NCBI RefSeq assembly: GCF_010389155.1 | Contig: NC_057767.1 | Span: 1,984,001-2,048,000, forward strand | Reading direction: 5' to 3' | Length of the DNA stretch: 64,000 nucleotides | DNA from: Erigeron canadensis | Taxonomy: Eukaryota > Streptophyta > Magnoliopsida > Asterales > Asteraceae | Shown here: piece by piece, positions 37,118 through 49,640 of the stretch | Position numbering within the stretch: the first letter of the stretch is position 1 | Layout of the letters: each line of letters starts with the position of its first letter | The notes under the pieces: generated by a model | Seen by the model: only the letters and a program-made list of their open reading frames with translations | Databases searched by the model: none | Told to the model about the DNA's origin: nothing | Position numbers and translations under genes: made by a program

Positions 37118-38537
37118 GTTACAGGAGTATATACAACTTGGTGCTACACGTGGTGTGAATGGTATGCTTCTTTAAAGGTGGTGATCAGATACTTCCTGTT
37201 GGCTTTGCCTATCAGATTGACTGTATCACTGAAAGAAATGGATTATATAAAAATGTAATGTTTTTGTATTATCTGAGTTTTATCTCCAAATCCCTCTGGT
37301 GGACCCATGTGTTTTGCTAGTGTGGGTATCATTTGAGTTATATGTAGCTGGTGACCAAAGGAAACAACGGTAAATACCTGAATTGGGATGGTGTATGGAA
37401 TCCAAACAAGTAGTACTTGTACATTGCTCATCGACTCATGTGTGTTCATTACCTTTTTCGTTAATATCTATTGTAATCATTACATCGAGTTATGAATGTA
37501 AACAATGTATTTTGTAAGATTCATCTTCATATGAGTTATAAACTTATACTTTTATTACATGCTTAACATTTATAGAAAGTCAGACTCTTATTCCATATTT
37601 ATACACTCTAATAATAATCTCCAGTCTAATCTTTCACATTTTGTTTAATATTATCGTTTTTGAGCTCAAATTGTTTCCTTCAAAAGTGGATTGATAAGGG
37701 TGCGGATGGTTGGGAAAACAACCTTTGTTTTCAATTTTTTGTTTTCCAGAATACATGGAAAAACATAAAGGTTTTAACTTGAATGCAATTAACTGCATTA
37801 TTTTTTTTTTATGAAGTTACCTTTAATTATAATTTTTTGTAAAATATCAATCATCTATATGATATATCTGTGTGACTACATTTATGAATTTTGCAGTCAA
37901 CCGCATATTCGATTTTTCCAAACATAAAACATGCTTTAAATATAGTTTCTAAAAGTATTTCTAAGAAAATAAAAGAACTATGTTTTTTTATTTTTTAATG
38001 AAAAAATTGAAAATACATTTTGTATGGTTTTCTATTTTCATTTTCCATCTTCTCTTCTTTTCATGACGTCATATCTTTAACATATTTTTTAGTTTTTATA
38101 ATAAAAAATGAAAATAGATTTTTATAATTAAAACACATTTTAAAATTTTTATTTGTTTTTCGAAATGAAAAACCCCTTTCATTTTCTGTAAAATTAGAAA
38201 AAAAGAACTAGAAAACATTAATAGAACGTGTCCAAAGTTGTTCGTTTTCCTTAGTTGCAAATTGTCATGTTTAAGATAATCGTATATAAATACTTTTAGG
38301 TAGAAGAGTGTGCATGAGAGATGATGGTATATGGGGAACGGTACACTATGGTATTGCGGGCGAAGATCGCCCCTCTTTAGCTGTAACCCTGTTTGAAGCA
38401 CAAAAACCAAAGACACAACCGAAGAAACCAAAACCGTGGGTTGCATGTCCCCTGAGTTTATTTCAGTTTGTAAACCTTTTTATCCGTTAGAGGTTTATAT
38501 GGTTGATCTTTAATAAACACTCAAAGTCTAAACCTAA
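37118..38537. other. Intergenic DNA
   Basis: 3' UTR of the gene ending at 37117, then AT-rich sequence. A frame of about 60 codons at 38308-38490 is not recognised. Confidence 0.45.
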
Positions 38538-38567
38538 CTAGATCTATACCCGGTCGTTGCCCGGGTT
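38538..38567 (-). mobile_element. Helitron-like 3' terminus
   Basis: On the minus strand a CCCGG-loop-CCGGG hairpin is followed by a short spacer and CTAG (plus 38538-38541), then T. The body of the element should lie at higher coordinates. Its 5' end was not found. Confidence 0.55.
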
Positions 38568-38603
38568 AGAAACTATATATATATGTTAGAAACTATAGAT
38601 GCA

Positions 38604-38844
38604 AGTTATTTTATGACCACTTATTTTAGGACCAATCTTAAGACATGTGTTTTTTTGTAACTTACACACCACCATGATCATCTCCGACCACCATGATTTT
38701 CCGACCACCGCGTCGCCGGGAAGTCTTAGTATTTTTACAAAAAAAATTCTTGTATATCGTAGTAGATGATAATGGTGGTGTATAAGTTACAAAAATCACA
38801 TGTCCTAAATGGTCTTAAACTAAGAGGTGGTCCTAAAATAACCC
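38604..38844. mobile_element. MITE with 80-bp inverted arms
   Basis: The left arm (38604-38682) and right arm (38765-38844) are inverted copies with few differences over about 80 bp, beginning with a TTATTTTA-GACCAC motif. The spacer is about 82 bp. The whole element could fold into one long hairpin. Confidence 0.75.
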
Positions 38845-39059
38845 ACCCCAAAAACTATATATATGTATATATATATATATATATATATTTAAGAGTACAC
38901 AAAACGTGTTGAACTTTATATAAAAAAATAAAATAAATCAACAAAAGTGTAAATATCCAACTTTTAATACTAAAAGGCATAACATATATCTAATAGGATA
39001 ATGACGGGTTGAATTTTGTTGCATTGTCGGGTGTCGGGTTTTGTACGGATCTGGTCGGG

Positions 39060-39166
39060 CTTTGACCCATGCTCATGCCTAACAACGCTATCGCCACCGT
39101 TGCCATCCGTCACAACACCACCGCTACCACCCGTCACCTATGCTGTATTGCACGGGTACCCTTTTA
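39060..39166 (+). mobile_element. Degenerate Helitron-like 3' end
   Basis: An ACCACC-rich stretch followed by TATTGCACGGGTACCC and TTAGT resembles the 3' part of the Helitron at 16093-16521, with CTAG decayed to TTAG. Confidence 0.4.
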
Positions 39167-39740
39167 GTATAATAATACAATGCATATATGACTTAAACTA
39201 TTTTTACTTTTGATTTGAAATTATAAGTTTAAAACCTCATTTTATGAAGCCTTTCTTTCTTTTTATATGTCTCAACCGATAATCCCACGCAACAAAACTA
39301 ATTTACACTTGGCACAAAGATTTTTAGATGAAAATTACTTTACGCTGCTTTAAATTCTTTCCTTTTTAATGGTTCTTCAAGTCTAACACCATTTTAATTT
39401 CGTTAGCTATGTAAAATATTTAAATTTAAATTAAAAAATTAAATACATGTCGTAATTAGAAAATATATTTATATAACATTAAAAAATTACCTTATTTACC
39501 AAAAGTTTGACCTTTAATTTTAAAGGCTATGATTGTTTTGTGTATTATTTTAGATAGCTTAAGAGAAAAAATATATCTATGGGACTAAGGTGTTCATAGA
39601 AATTTACCCTAAATGGATATCGAAGCTTGAATGTATATATATATATATATATATTTTCTCATTATAGCATGACCGACTGGTTACCAAGTAATTTAAAAGT
39701 TTTTTACCAAAAAATAATAATTTCTTGTCGGTTTAATATA

Positions 39741-40057
39741 GGGTTTAGTGCGCCGGAATGCAACTAACTATGTCCAGAAAGTTATAGTGTGCAAGAACTA
39801 ACGTTTTTTTTATTGTATGCATAAACTTAATAAAAAAGTTTAAATCAAGTAACTTTTTGTGACCGACCAATCAAAACCTTACACGTGGCATGTTCAATTT
39901 ATTTTTTTTCACGTGATAGCTTATATGGGATGCCACGTATACACATTGCATGATTTGAATATTTTTACTAAGTTTATGCATATAATAAAAAAAACGTTAG
40001 TTCGTGCACACTATAAATTTTTGGGCATAGTTTGTTTCATTCTCGCGTACTAAATCC
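39741..40057. mobile_element. MULE-type MITE with ~110-bp inverted repeats
   Basis: The terminal repeats of about 110 bp begin GGGTTTAGTGCGC / GGATTTAGTACGCG and match across their length with scattered changes. A perfect 9-bp direct repeat TTTAATATA flanks the element (39732-39740 and 40058-40066). Long inverted repeats and a 9-bp duplication are typical of Mutator-like elements. Confidence 0.85.
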
Positions 40058-41972
40058 TTTAATATATTATATAAACATATGGTGCCCATAACAGAAAAGA
40101 AAAAATAAATTATCTTCAACTTTGTACATTTTTTTATAATATAATATATATATAGTCAGTTTAGAGTTGTGATATCTAGACGCGGTAACCCATCAACTTG
40201 ATATTTTGGGTCGGTTTGACCTTTTGGGTCAGTAAGTTAACCCGTCAACCCAAAAATATTTAAATTTTATACAATGTTGATAGTACATCGACCCATCAAC
40301 TCATTTGATCTAACAACCTACAATCCATTTGACTTAAACTTAAAGAGCAAACCTCACTTTTTACACATTGAATGACCAAATAAAAAAAGTTTACATGGGT
40401 ATCACACATTCGACCGGTCAACCCACATTACTCAAAATAATTCATTTGATCCAAAAGCAACCAATTTGACATGTCAACGAAAAATAACTCATTTGACCTA
40501 AAACAATTCGTCTGACATGTCAACCCATGTATTAATCGAGACGATTGGGTCGACTCAACTTTGGTTCGGGTCAGAAACTTTTCAACGTGTCAACCCGATC
40601 CTAATAGAACTTATTTATAGGTCTAGGTAAAATATTATACATAAAAATAACTGTATCAGATATATAATATATAAAATTTCAACTATCATACTTTATTGCA
40701 TCTTATCGATAGCAAAAGGCTATAATTATCAAACTATTATTATTATTATTATTTTTATTATTATTATTATTATATATTAATGAACTAATGCTAATTTATA
40801 AACTAAAATTTAAAACTTAATTTTTTATTTTTTATAATAAATAAAAAAGTTAAAAGAAATTTTATTAGATAGTGATATAACTACACCAACTTCATAATTA
40901 ATCGTTTGTTGTTTCGGGGGATTTTGTTATTTTCATTTTTGTACATGGATAAAATTGAAGTTTTATGTATATATAAATTTGGTTGAAAATAGATGCATAC
41001 AACATGAAGACTTTGCATGCTTTTTACGAAGACAACAAGTGTAGAAATTGACTAATTGTTATGTTACCATTAATATAAACTATAAATTAAATAAAATAAA
41101 TTAGTTACCATGTTTAAAAAAAAAGTTTGACTTCAATTTTAATGGTTAAGATTAATTTAACTTTGAATTTCAATGATCAAGATTAAATGATAAATTTATT
41201 TTTGTCTTTTTGTAGTGATAGCCATATATATATAATTATAACAAGCTCTTCAAGGAAAGCCTTATAACATACAATGTGACGTATATAACTTTTGTTCTTG
41301 CTTATGGGAAACATATTGTTGTGATCTTCCGTACCTTTTTCTTAGTTTTACCGAAGTCTCATGAGTCGATCACTACTTTCCCCAAAATTATGTTTGTTTA
41401 CTTGTTGCCACACTAAAAAAGTCAGACATATATATGCTTGGTTAATTAAAGAATCTAAGGGCATACATACCAAGATGTTTCCCCAATATGTTAGCAAATA
41501 TAATGAAGAAATGTTAGGATGCAAATCCAGACAAGCTTGGAAATGGATGAAGTTGTGAAACTACTAGAGTCTATTGATACCAGAGGCCATTGATACCAAC
41601 AAGGGTGGAAGTTTAAACTAATGGGGCAAATAAGAAACCAAAACAGCATGAGTAAATGAACCAAAAACCAAAATCAACTGTCCGAAAGATACAGACCATG
41701 ACCACGGTAGTCCCGTCTACAATCAAGTATCTGAGACCAAGAAATTTAGTCACCGAGTAGTAACCATAAATATTACTTCATATTTTCACAATTATCATCT
41801 TTCACTGGTCAAGGAAAATTATCAATCAATGTGATAGATGGAGAAGCCTAGTAGAATTTTGAAACTTCATTCAAGATTCCCATTTTCCTCTAAATGGACT
41901 AATGGTAACTATCACTACTGTTACACCATTTGAAAGTTCTCCAATGCATTTCCTTGCTTAATTAAGTAAAAA
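40058..41972. other. Gene-free DNA
   Basis: A GGGTC/CAACCC-rich stretch at about 40180-40620 is probably a worn hAT MITE. A (TTA)n microsatellite lies at about 40735-40772. The rest is AT-rich with no supported gene. Confidence 0.45.
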
Positions 41973-42605
41973 TCAAGCTACCAATAACTTCTTCTTTTCT
42001 CCATTAAATTAAAAAAACTTGACTGTACTTTAGATGATGAATTGACTCTTGTCTTGTTTCAACTTCATCCAATTCTTAGACCAATGTTATGAATTATCAA
42101 TGTTATGAATTCTCCATGTAAAGTCATGGATCATCAAGCAGGTTATTTGAGATATTTTAAAAATATTTGTATTGGTATTTTAATTTAATTATATTCCAAT
42201 AAAAACTATTTGTGTTGCTTTTATCACATTAATATGTTAGTATCGCTAATTCTACCCTACGTGTTAATTCAATTCCTGTTTATAGAAATTTTTTTCCATG
42301 AACCGTGTATAAACAAGAATTAACATGCAAGGGTAGCTTTAGTAATACAAACACATAAATGTTATAAAAAGTCAACACGAGTAGTTTTTATTCGAATATA
42401 ATTCAACAATGTTTAAAAATGTCCAATAAATATATATTTTGTAGATTTCTTAAATTCCTTACTTGATGATCTAGGGTTTTTCATATGGAGAATTCATGAT
42501 TGAAGAACTAAATGAAATTGAAACACGGAGAAAGTTGACTCATCGTCTAAAAACAATCAAGTTTCTTAAATTTGATGGAGAGGAGAAGAAATTAGTAGTA
42601 TCAAG
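41973..42605. repeat. Large foldback (~310-bp arms, tiny loop)
   Basis: The left arm (about 41973-42288) reappears as the reverse complement at about 42296-42605, with only about 8 bases between them. Shared blocks include ATGAATTCTCCAT, GGATCATCAAG/AGATCATCAAG, AATAAAAACTA and GTTAATTC. Divergence and small indels are spread along both arms. It has no long reading frame. It could be a foldback transposon or an inverted duplication able to give hairpin RNA. Confidence 0.75.
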
Positions 42606-44264
42606 TATATTGGTTTCTTAAAACAACACCACAATTTTGTAATGTGCAGAAACATTTTTGCCATTGACCCAATTAGCAACTCATGGCTAGTATATATATA
42701 TAATAGGTGTTGTTTATCTGTATGATGTATAACTGTTGCTCAAAAATATTTACTTGTAATGAGGGATTGAATGAGACATGATATTAAAAAACGAATGAAA
42801 ATTAACTAAACCACTAAAAATTTGCTAGACCACAATCCTATCAATGACATTGAGTGTTATAATAGTTTTTTTTAAATTGTCATGACAATCTTAATCCTAT
42901 ATAATGGCTACATTTAGAATGATCTCGGACCTAGAAATAGTTAATAATTTATTAATAACAAGAGGAGCATATCATTTATTTAGTTATAGAATTTCGCCTA
43001 ACTAGATAAATTATATAATATATAAACAACTTTATAACGGCATGTATAAAAATATTCAATATAACCATACGATGATGAAAAAATATATTACCTATTATTA
43101 AAAAATACAAAAAAATAAATCAAACAAAATACAATCAATGAATAATATTATATTATATTATATATATATATATCTAAAAATTATACATATGTAAAGGTTT
43201 ACATTTATTCAAACAATATATTTGTATTTAAAAAAAATGATATATAAAACATAATTTGAACTTCTAGCTAAAAGCAAATGTTAACAAAATCATATAACTA
43301 AAATATTAGTTTTCTTTATACTACATAAACAAATCAAATTGAAAATAAATTATCATCTTGAAAAAAAAACCTTATACAATTATATATGAAATGATGTCAC
43401 TTTTAAACAGATATAATATAATGAATATAAAAAATTTAAAGCACAATCAAAATATATATAAGATTAAACTTTACCCAAATTAAAACTATAACTGTTTTTG
43501 AGTTGGTTTTATTTTTCATAATTTATAGTTTTTTGTACGTAAAAATGATTAGAATATTTAAATATTAGATAATTCCAAAAATGGGAACAATTTCGTATAT
43601 TAAAAGAATGAACTTGTTTTAGTAGATTTTTATAAAAATAATATTGATAGTGATTTTCTGGATTAAAAAAAAAGAACTAAGCGATACAAAAAAAAAATAG
43701 TTTTAATAATTATAAAATGTAATAGATTGGATTTTAGATAATTTATAAATAATAAAGTTTATTTTTATAAAGATAAAAATGGAAATAGAAAAAAAATATA
43801 TAAAAGTAAAAATATAAAAGGGATAGAAAAGAGAGGAGGGAAAAATATAAATTTAAAGGTTTTAAAAGATGTCAAGTGTATCACAAATCTTCTCTTTTAG
43901 TTAGAGGATTGATGTTGAAATCGGTAATTTCGTGTTTATATAATTTTTTTGAAGGGCCAAACATGTAATTTATTAATGTATTATTTTGAAATGGTATAAA
44001 AAAAAAAACAAAAAAAAGTAGGTGCATATATAATAAGTAAGACCAACATAAAACTCAACCATGGTTACTTTCAAGGAAGAAATACGGAGTAATTCTTTTT
44101 CATTACATCTATCACCCCCGAGATCTCTCCCTCTCTCCGTGTGTCTCTCTTTCTTTTTTTCACTCACAATTGACTATACTCACTCATACTAGTCACTAGC
44201 ACACACTCATTCAGATCTGCGTGTTTCCAATTCAGATCTGAATTAATTCAGTTAAATTATAGCA
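42606..44264. other. AT-rich intergenic DNA and GOST-gene promoter
   Basis: Very AT-rich with (TA)n at about 43148-43172. From about 44020 it contains TATATAATA (about 44026) and a CT-rich leader (44110-44160) that fits the 5' UTR of the gene starting at 44265. Confidence 0.45.
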
Positions 44265-47200
44265 ATGCGGTCGTTACTAAATTCATCCTTCACAACGGCG
44301 ATTATATCGTTGCTATTATTAGTAAGGGCGGCTATATACGTAGAGGCATCTGTTCATAATTACGCCGGAGATAAATTCATTAAAAAAGGAAATGCGTTTG
44401 TTATCCATGGCGGCAGTGAAGGCATCTATTTCTCTCATTCTTCCACTAATTCTAATTCTTCTTCTAATGGCGATGCTTACATTCGGTATGCTTTTTTCCT
44501 ACTATTTCTATTCTTATTATCATATCTTATATTATAAATAATTAGTTATGTTGATAGTTGAATAGTTGATGTTTATTTTTGTTTTATATGCTTATTATAT
44601 TATTACTAGTAAATAAGTTAGGTTGAAATGCGTTTAGCTTACCAGTTAATATTCTATAATTTCATTTGATTTGAATCTGTGTGTGTTTGATGAAGGATGG
44701 ATGTGATGTGTTATAGAGTAATAGGTTATTCGTGTTCGGAAATAGATAGTGTGTCATTGAATTGTAAGTTTTTTTTCGGCTAATAATTCGAAAATGTATT
44801 CAGCTTTAAAGTGTTGTGCTATTTTTGTTTAACCTAGTTCTGTCAAAGACGTGTCAGTATCTTCCGTCACCGTGTCATCTTAACAGGTGTTATACGTATA
44901 AATAGGAATATTTGAAAGTTTGCTACGCATGATGAGACTATTGTTTGTTCGATATAGAATATGATAACAAATGGTGTGTGAAGTTATGTACATTGTCATA
45001 TAAGTTATGCAGTTTGTTTTTTATGCTTATAAGTAGTAAGTTTGTGGAAATATGAAACGAGATTAGTTTGAGGTACAAGATTGAGTTTAGTTGTAGATGT
45101 GATAAAAATATACAGATCTGACCTGACTTTTGTTTGGACATAGATTTGAGAAGATTGTATTTCGAAGGCCTCGAGAGGCTTCAAATTTTAGCTCAGGGTT
45201 GGTATATGCCATTCTTTTTGAGGTGGATGACCGAGAGACTATTGGTGGCTCAGCCTATGGAGGCCAAAGAGCTATCTGTTGCACTGCAGATCTAGCGAAA
45301 TTGGGTGCATGCAAGGAAGGGGAGGTTATTCACCGCTTATCCACAACAAATCCTGGGTGGCCTGAAGTATTTGGTGTCTCGTTCGAGGTCAATGAAGAAA
45401 CTTCTACTTTGGAACCGAGGTCTATTCAGATTACAAGAACCGGGATGTATAATTTGTATTTTATGCATTGTGAACCAAGACTCTCTGATGTGGTTGTGGA
45501 AGGGGAAACGATATGGAAAAATCCCAGTGGTTACCTTCCGGGGAGAATGGCACCTCTTTTGAACTTCTATGGGTTCATGTCTCTTGGATTTCTAGTCCTT
45601 GGGATCTTCTGGTTCTCCCAGTATGCAAGATTCTGGAAGGAGGTTCTTCACTTGCAGAATTGTATAACATTAGTTATAACACTGGGAATGTTTGAGATGG
45701 CATTATGGTATTTTGATTATGCAGAGTTCAATGAGAGTGGAGTGCGACCGACAGGGATTACAGTATGGGCAGTAACCTTTGGCACCGTTAAACGCACTGT
45801 CTCACGCTTGATCATTCTTACTGTTGCTATGGGATATGGAGTTGTTAGGCCAACCTTGGGTGGTCTTACTTCAAAAGTTGTCATGCTTGGGGGAACATTT
45901 TTTGTTGCTTCTGAGGTACTTGAATTGGTGGAGCATGTTGGTGCTGTCAGTGATCTGTCTGGAAAGGCAATGTTATTTTTATCTCTCCCCGTGGCAGTCT
46001 TGGATGCATTCTTTGTTCTATGGATATTCACATCCCTTTCTGCCACTCTGAATAAGCTCCAGGTAATTGTGCATCATGAATACATTTTTTGTTATGTAAT
46101 TGCTCTTTACGCATTCCACTTATCTACGATTCACAAAGATCCAAAGTCGTGCTGTTTTTATTATTTTTTACATCTTGGTAATGGATTCTTTTTGAGATCT
46201 CTTGAAGATGCTTTATATGACATCCCTAAGCAACCTCGGATATAAATCTGTTATAGCTTTGTGAAAGGGGGAGACTGAAATTTCCGTTGGAGATATTATA
46301 TTAATAAATTTAAAATTTATATGCGCCTTTTCTTTAATTTGCAAGTGTTAAAGGTCTGGTCAATATTATCCAGATCAACTTCTTTTGTCTGAATAGGGAG
46401 TACAATAACTTTTCACAATTTTTTTAATTTTTATCTTCTGAAACAAAGGAATAACTGTGCCCATGCATTTTGAACAAGTCCATTTAAGCTTTTTCTATTC
46501 AGGAGATGAGAAATTTCACATAGGATGTAGATGATTGAGTATTACTTGTTTTTTTTTTTTTCACTTTCTTCAATAACATGTACTGTCACATGTGAATATG
46601 TGATTATTCTTGGCACTGATATACTAAGTTGAATGGGCTATATGATCTGACAGGCCAAGCGAATGATGGCCAAACTAGATATATACAGGAAATTCACAAA
46701 TGCTTTGGCTGTAGCTGTTATTGTGTCAGTGGGCTGGATATGCTATGAGGTAAGACTTCGTGTTGTGCATACAGCAAATGTAATCTTACATACTTCTTAT
46801 GTGCATAATCAAGAGTTGTAGCATACATACATAGAAGTTCTTAACAGAAGTACAGAACCCCTACTGTAATCGTGATATCAAACACTGGTTCTTCATTGTA
46901 TGTACTTTTGACAGTGCTTTATTGTCTTTCTTGCAGCTTTATTTTAAGTCAACTGATATATACAATGAGCAATGGCAAAATGCTTGGATCATCCCTGCCT
47001 TCTGGCACGTTCTGTCGTTCTCTCTTCTCTGTGTCATCTGTGCTCTTTGGGCTCCGTCTCAGAATTCAATGAGGTAAATGACATGACTCTACTCTATATA
47101 GTTTTCCCTCTTTTAGGCAATATCTATCATCATTGCAAATTGGGTGGGTTGGGTAATGAGTCAAACAGGTAAAATGGTTTTAACCAAAATTATAATCAGC

Positions 47201-47625
47201 TTCATTTTCAGAGAATTATGGTAGGAAGTTCTTGTACCATTTTATATGAAAAATACACTGAGCGGCATTTGAGCCATTTTACGTGATCGACCCTTTTTTT
47301 GGATTGAAAATTGCCACCTCTAGAATGAGAGAATTGCAATGCTTGCCATGTTATTGTTCATATCGTTATGGTCACTCAAACACTTACTTTAGGACTTAGG
47401 AGTTTACATGTCTATGGATATTAAGCTCGGGCTTTAAAATGGGCCACTTGATTGACTTTTATTTTGTTGGACAGATATGCATACTCTGATGATGGAAGTG
47501 AAGAATTTGATAAGGAGGATACTCTAACGCTTATAAAACCATCCCCTGTCTCAACTAAAGACGTAACTGAACTAAGATCAGTTCACAGTGATGATGGTGA
47601 TTTGGAAGAAGATAAAACAGAGTAA
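44265..47625 (+). CDS. GOST-family seven-transmembrane protein (TMEM87 / lung seven-TM receptor-like)
   Basis: Five exons give 507 aa: 44265-44485, 45144-46062, 46654-46749, 46937-47073 and 47475-47625. The protein has an N-terminal signal peptide (about 1-28), a lumenal domain of about 180 residues with paired cysteines (CC, GAC, HCE), and a block of about seven membrane helices from about residue 211 (LLNFYGFMSLGFLVLG) to about 452 (PAFWHVLSFSLLCVICALW). An acidic cytosolic tail follows. This is the layout of the plant lung-seven-transmembrane/TMEM87 proteins, placed in Golgi and post-Golgi membranes and linked to trafficking. The receptor role is uncertain. Retention of intron 2 would give about 60 unrelated residues and a stop at 46245. 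Confidence 0.93.
47125..47324. mobile_element. hAT-type MITE fragment in GOST-gene intron 4
   Basis: The right end AAAATTGCCACCTCTA matches the TAGAGGTGGCAATTTT class of plant hAT MITEs. GGGTGGGTTGGGTAATGAGTC lies near the worn left end. It lies inside the intron 47074-47474. Confidence 0.45.
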
Positions 47626-48880
47626 TTATGAAAAGTATCCACAAGGTTTTGGTTAGCATCCATGGTATCCTATGCTCTTTTGTATGCTTATCGATTATAA
47701 ATTTCTTTTGTTAAATTTATATAATACGGAGTAGTACTATTTTACTAGCTGTATATTTTACAAGGTCTTTAATAATCCATTGTGAATTTTGAGTAATTTT
47801 AGCTGCCACTCCTATAGTTCTATAGAATGGTGGCTGATGATGTCCCCTATGTTTCTAGCAGTAGTTTACGGAATGATTATTAGTTTGTGTTAGATCATTT
47901 TGAAAAGGAAATGTAATGATGGGTATATTTACGTTATGCTTGGGTGACTTTAACCCTTTATAAATTGTTCTTTGTGATTTCATGCAAATTTAGTTGTTTG
48001 ATAACTGTTTCATACCACAGAATTGCAGATTAAATGAAACTTTGAACATCTCTTTTATGTTGGGAAAACAATACCAAACATCAAAAAGAAGATAACTTTT
48101 TTTTTTAACAGCAAGAGAAGATAACTTCTTTTTAATCTAACTTTCTTAACGAAGGGAATTTGTTTTCATTTTTAAGGTTCGGGTTATTAATATATGTCAA
48201 ACAAAAAGGGAAGATTGTTAGTTCTTCAGTTAAACATCAATGTGGTTTGACATGTTGATTAAATTTCCATGTGGATTGTCCAGTTGGATTCAAAATGTAT
48301 CCATGACCTGAGCAGGGACTTTCGGTGTCGCAGAACAGTTATTTAAGCTTCATCCAAATACTAAAAAACATCTGTGTTTTCAGAGAGACTATTTGGGAAG
48401 ATGAACGAAAGTTCTCGGATTGTGGATGGCTTTTTTGATCCAAGTCATTATGGTAGCCTTAATTGGAAATATGTTCTATTCAGTTATAAGTTAGAAGACT
48501 CATAGTTCCCAAAATGTTTAGGATGCATTCAGTTTTAGGAATGTTTTCTAGAAATAACTGATGAAATAAATAGAAAAGCTGATAATCTGCTATGTAATAA
48601 GTAGATAATGAGATTTAACATCAACAATAAAAAGTAAAATAGCAGCTATATGAATAATAAAGAAAAAATGGTTTTAGTACAATACTAGGTAGTAGAACGA
48701 TGAACAATCTGCTATAGATTAATACAAATATGCATATGAATATGATGAGGGGCTATGGTGGTAACGATAATCGGCAGACTCCCATTGGAAGAGTAGTTGT
48801 TGACTCACTCTACTTCTCTCTTGAGTAGATATAGATATATGGAACTAGATATGACAGTTGGCATCCATTCCTATTGGCCC

Positions 48881-49058
48881 AACATTGGCCCATCAAGCTT
48901 TTCTATTTTAGCCCACATTATCATCGGGTGGTAACTCTTTCTTAATTTCCATATGCCCAACATTTATATTCAACCCATCAAGAACATTGGCCCATCAAGC
49001 TTTTCTATTTTAGCCCACATTATCATCGGGTGGTAACTCTTTCTTAATTTCCATATGC
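48881..49058. repeat. Exact 76-bp direct duplication
   Basis: A 76-bp sequence beginning AACATTGGCCCATCAAGC occurs at 48881-48956 and unchanged at 48983-49058, period 102. The identity suggests a recent event. Confidence 0.9.
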
Positions 49059-49485
49059 TCATGTACAAAGCTAAGATTGTGACAACTTATAACTTATTTC
49101 TCAACAATAACACCATGTTAAGAACTTTCATATTACACAGTATCACGCACAAAAGGGTCTGCAAAAAACGTAAACAATATCATGTCATGGTGCAACATCG
49201 TTATATAACTGTTCTTATTTGATCATATATATATTTAATGGTTATCCAATTGATGTCAGATCGGATAAATAGTTTCTATGATGTATGTTTCGTTTGCCAT
49301 CACCACTTTGGTCTTAAGTGAGAGACTTTGGTTTTTTAAAGAAAAAATCTGGATTCAAATCCTGACAACGAAATATTATGAAATTTATAGATCAGAGTAA
49401 GAGTAAGAGTAGAGTAGAATTTGTTGTTAGAAGTTTGGTCATAACATAAACAAACTATGAAAATAAGAAAAACAAAAATATGTGT

Positions 49486-49640
49486 GGGGTTGGTTGCCCA
49501 TTGGTAAAGTCTTTGACCTTTAGATGATCTACCTGAATTTAAGTCTCACTTCCCACATTTGTGGGGGTGGATTAATAGCGGTTTTTCGATAGTCCTGGTT
49601 TCTAGACATACGTGTAATTTACAGGTAGGATAAAATGTCG
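49486..49640 (+). mobile_element. tRNA-derived SINE-like element
   Basis: GGTTGCCCATTGGTAAAGTC starts a tRNA-like stretch followed by a weak B box (TTTAAGTCTCAC). It resembles the minus-strand element in the DRO1-like intron. Ends are approximate. Confidence 0.45.

Noticed and set aside
38308..38490. Small basic protein frame
   Set aside because: It has no recognised similarity, lies next to AT-rich repeats and is no longer than expected by chance.
46063..46245. Extension of GOST exon 2 to a stop at 46245
   Set aside because: It reads into intron 2. The GT donor at 46063 and the AG acceptor at 46653 restore the family sequence, so the extension would only exist with intron retention.
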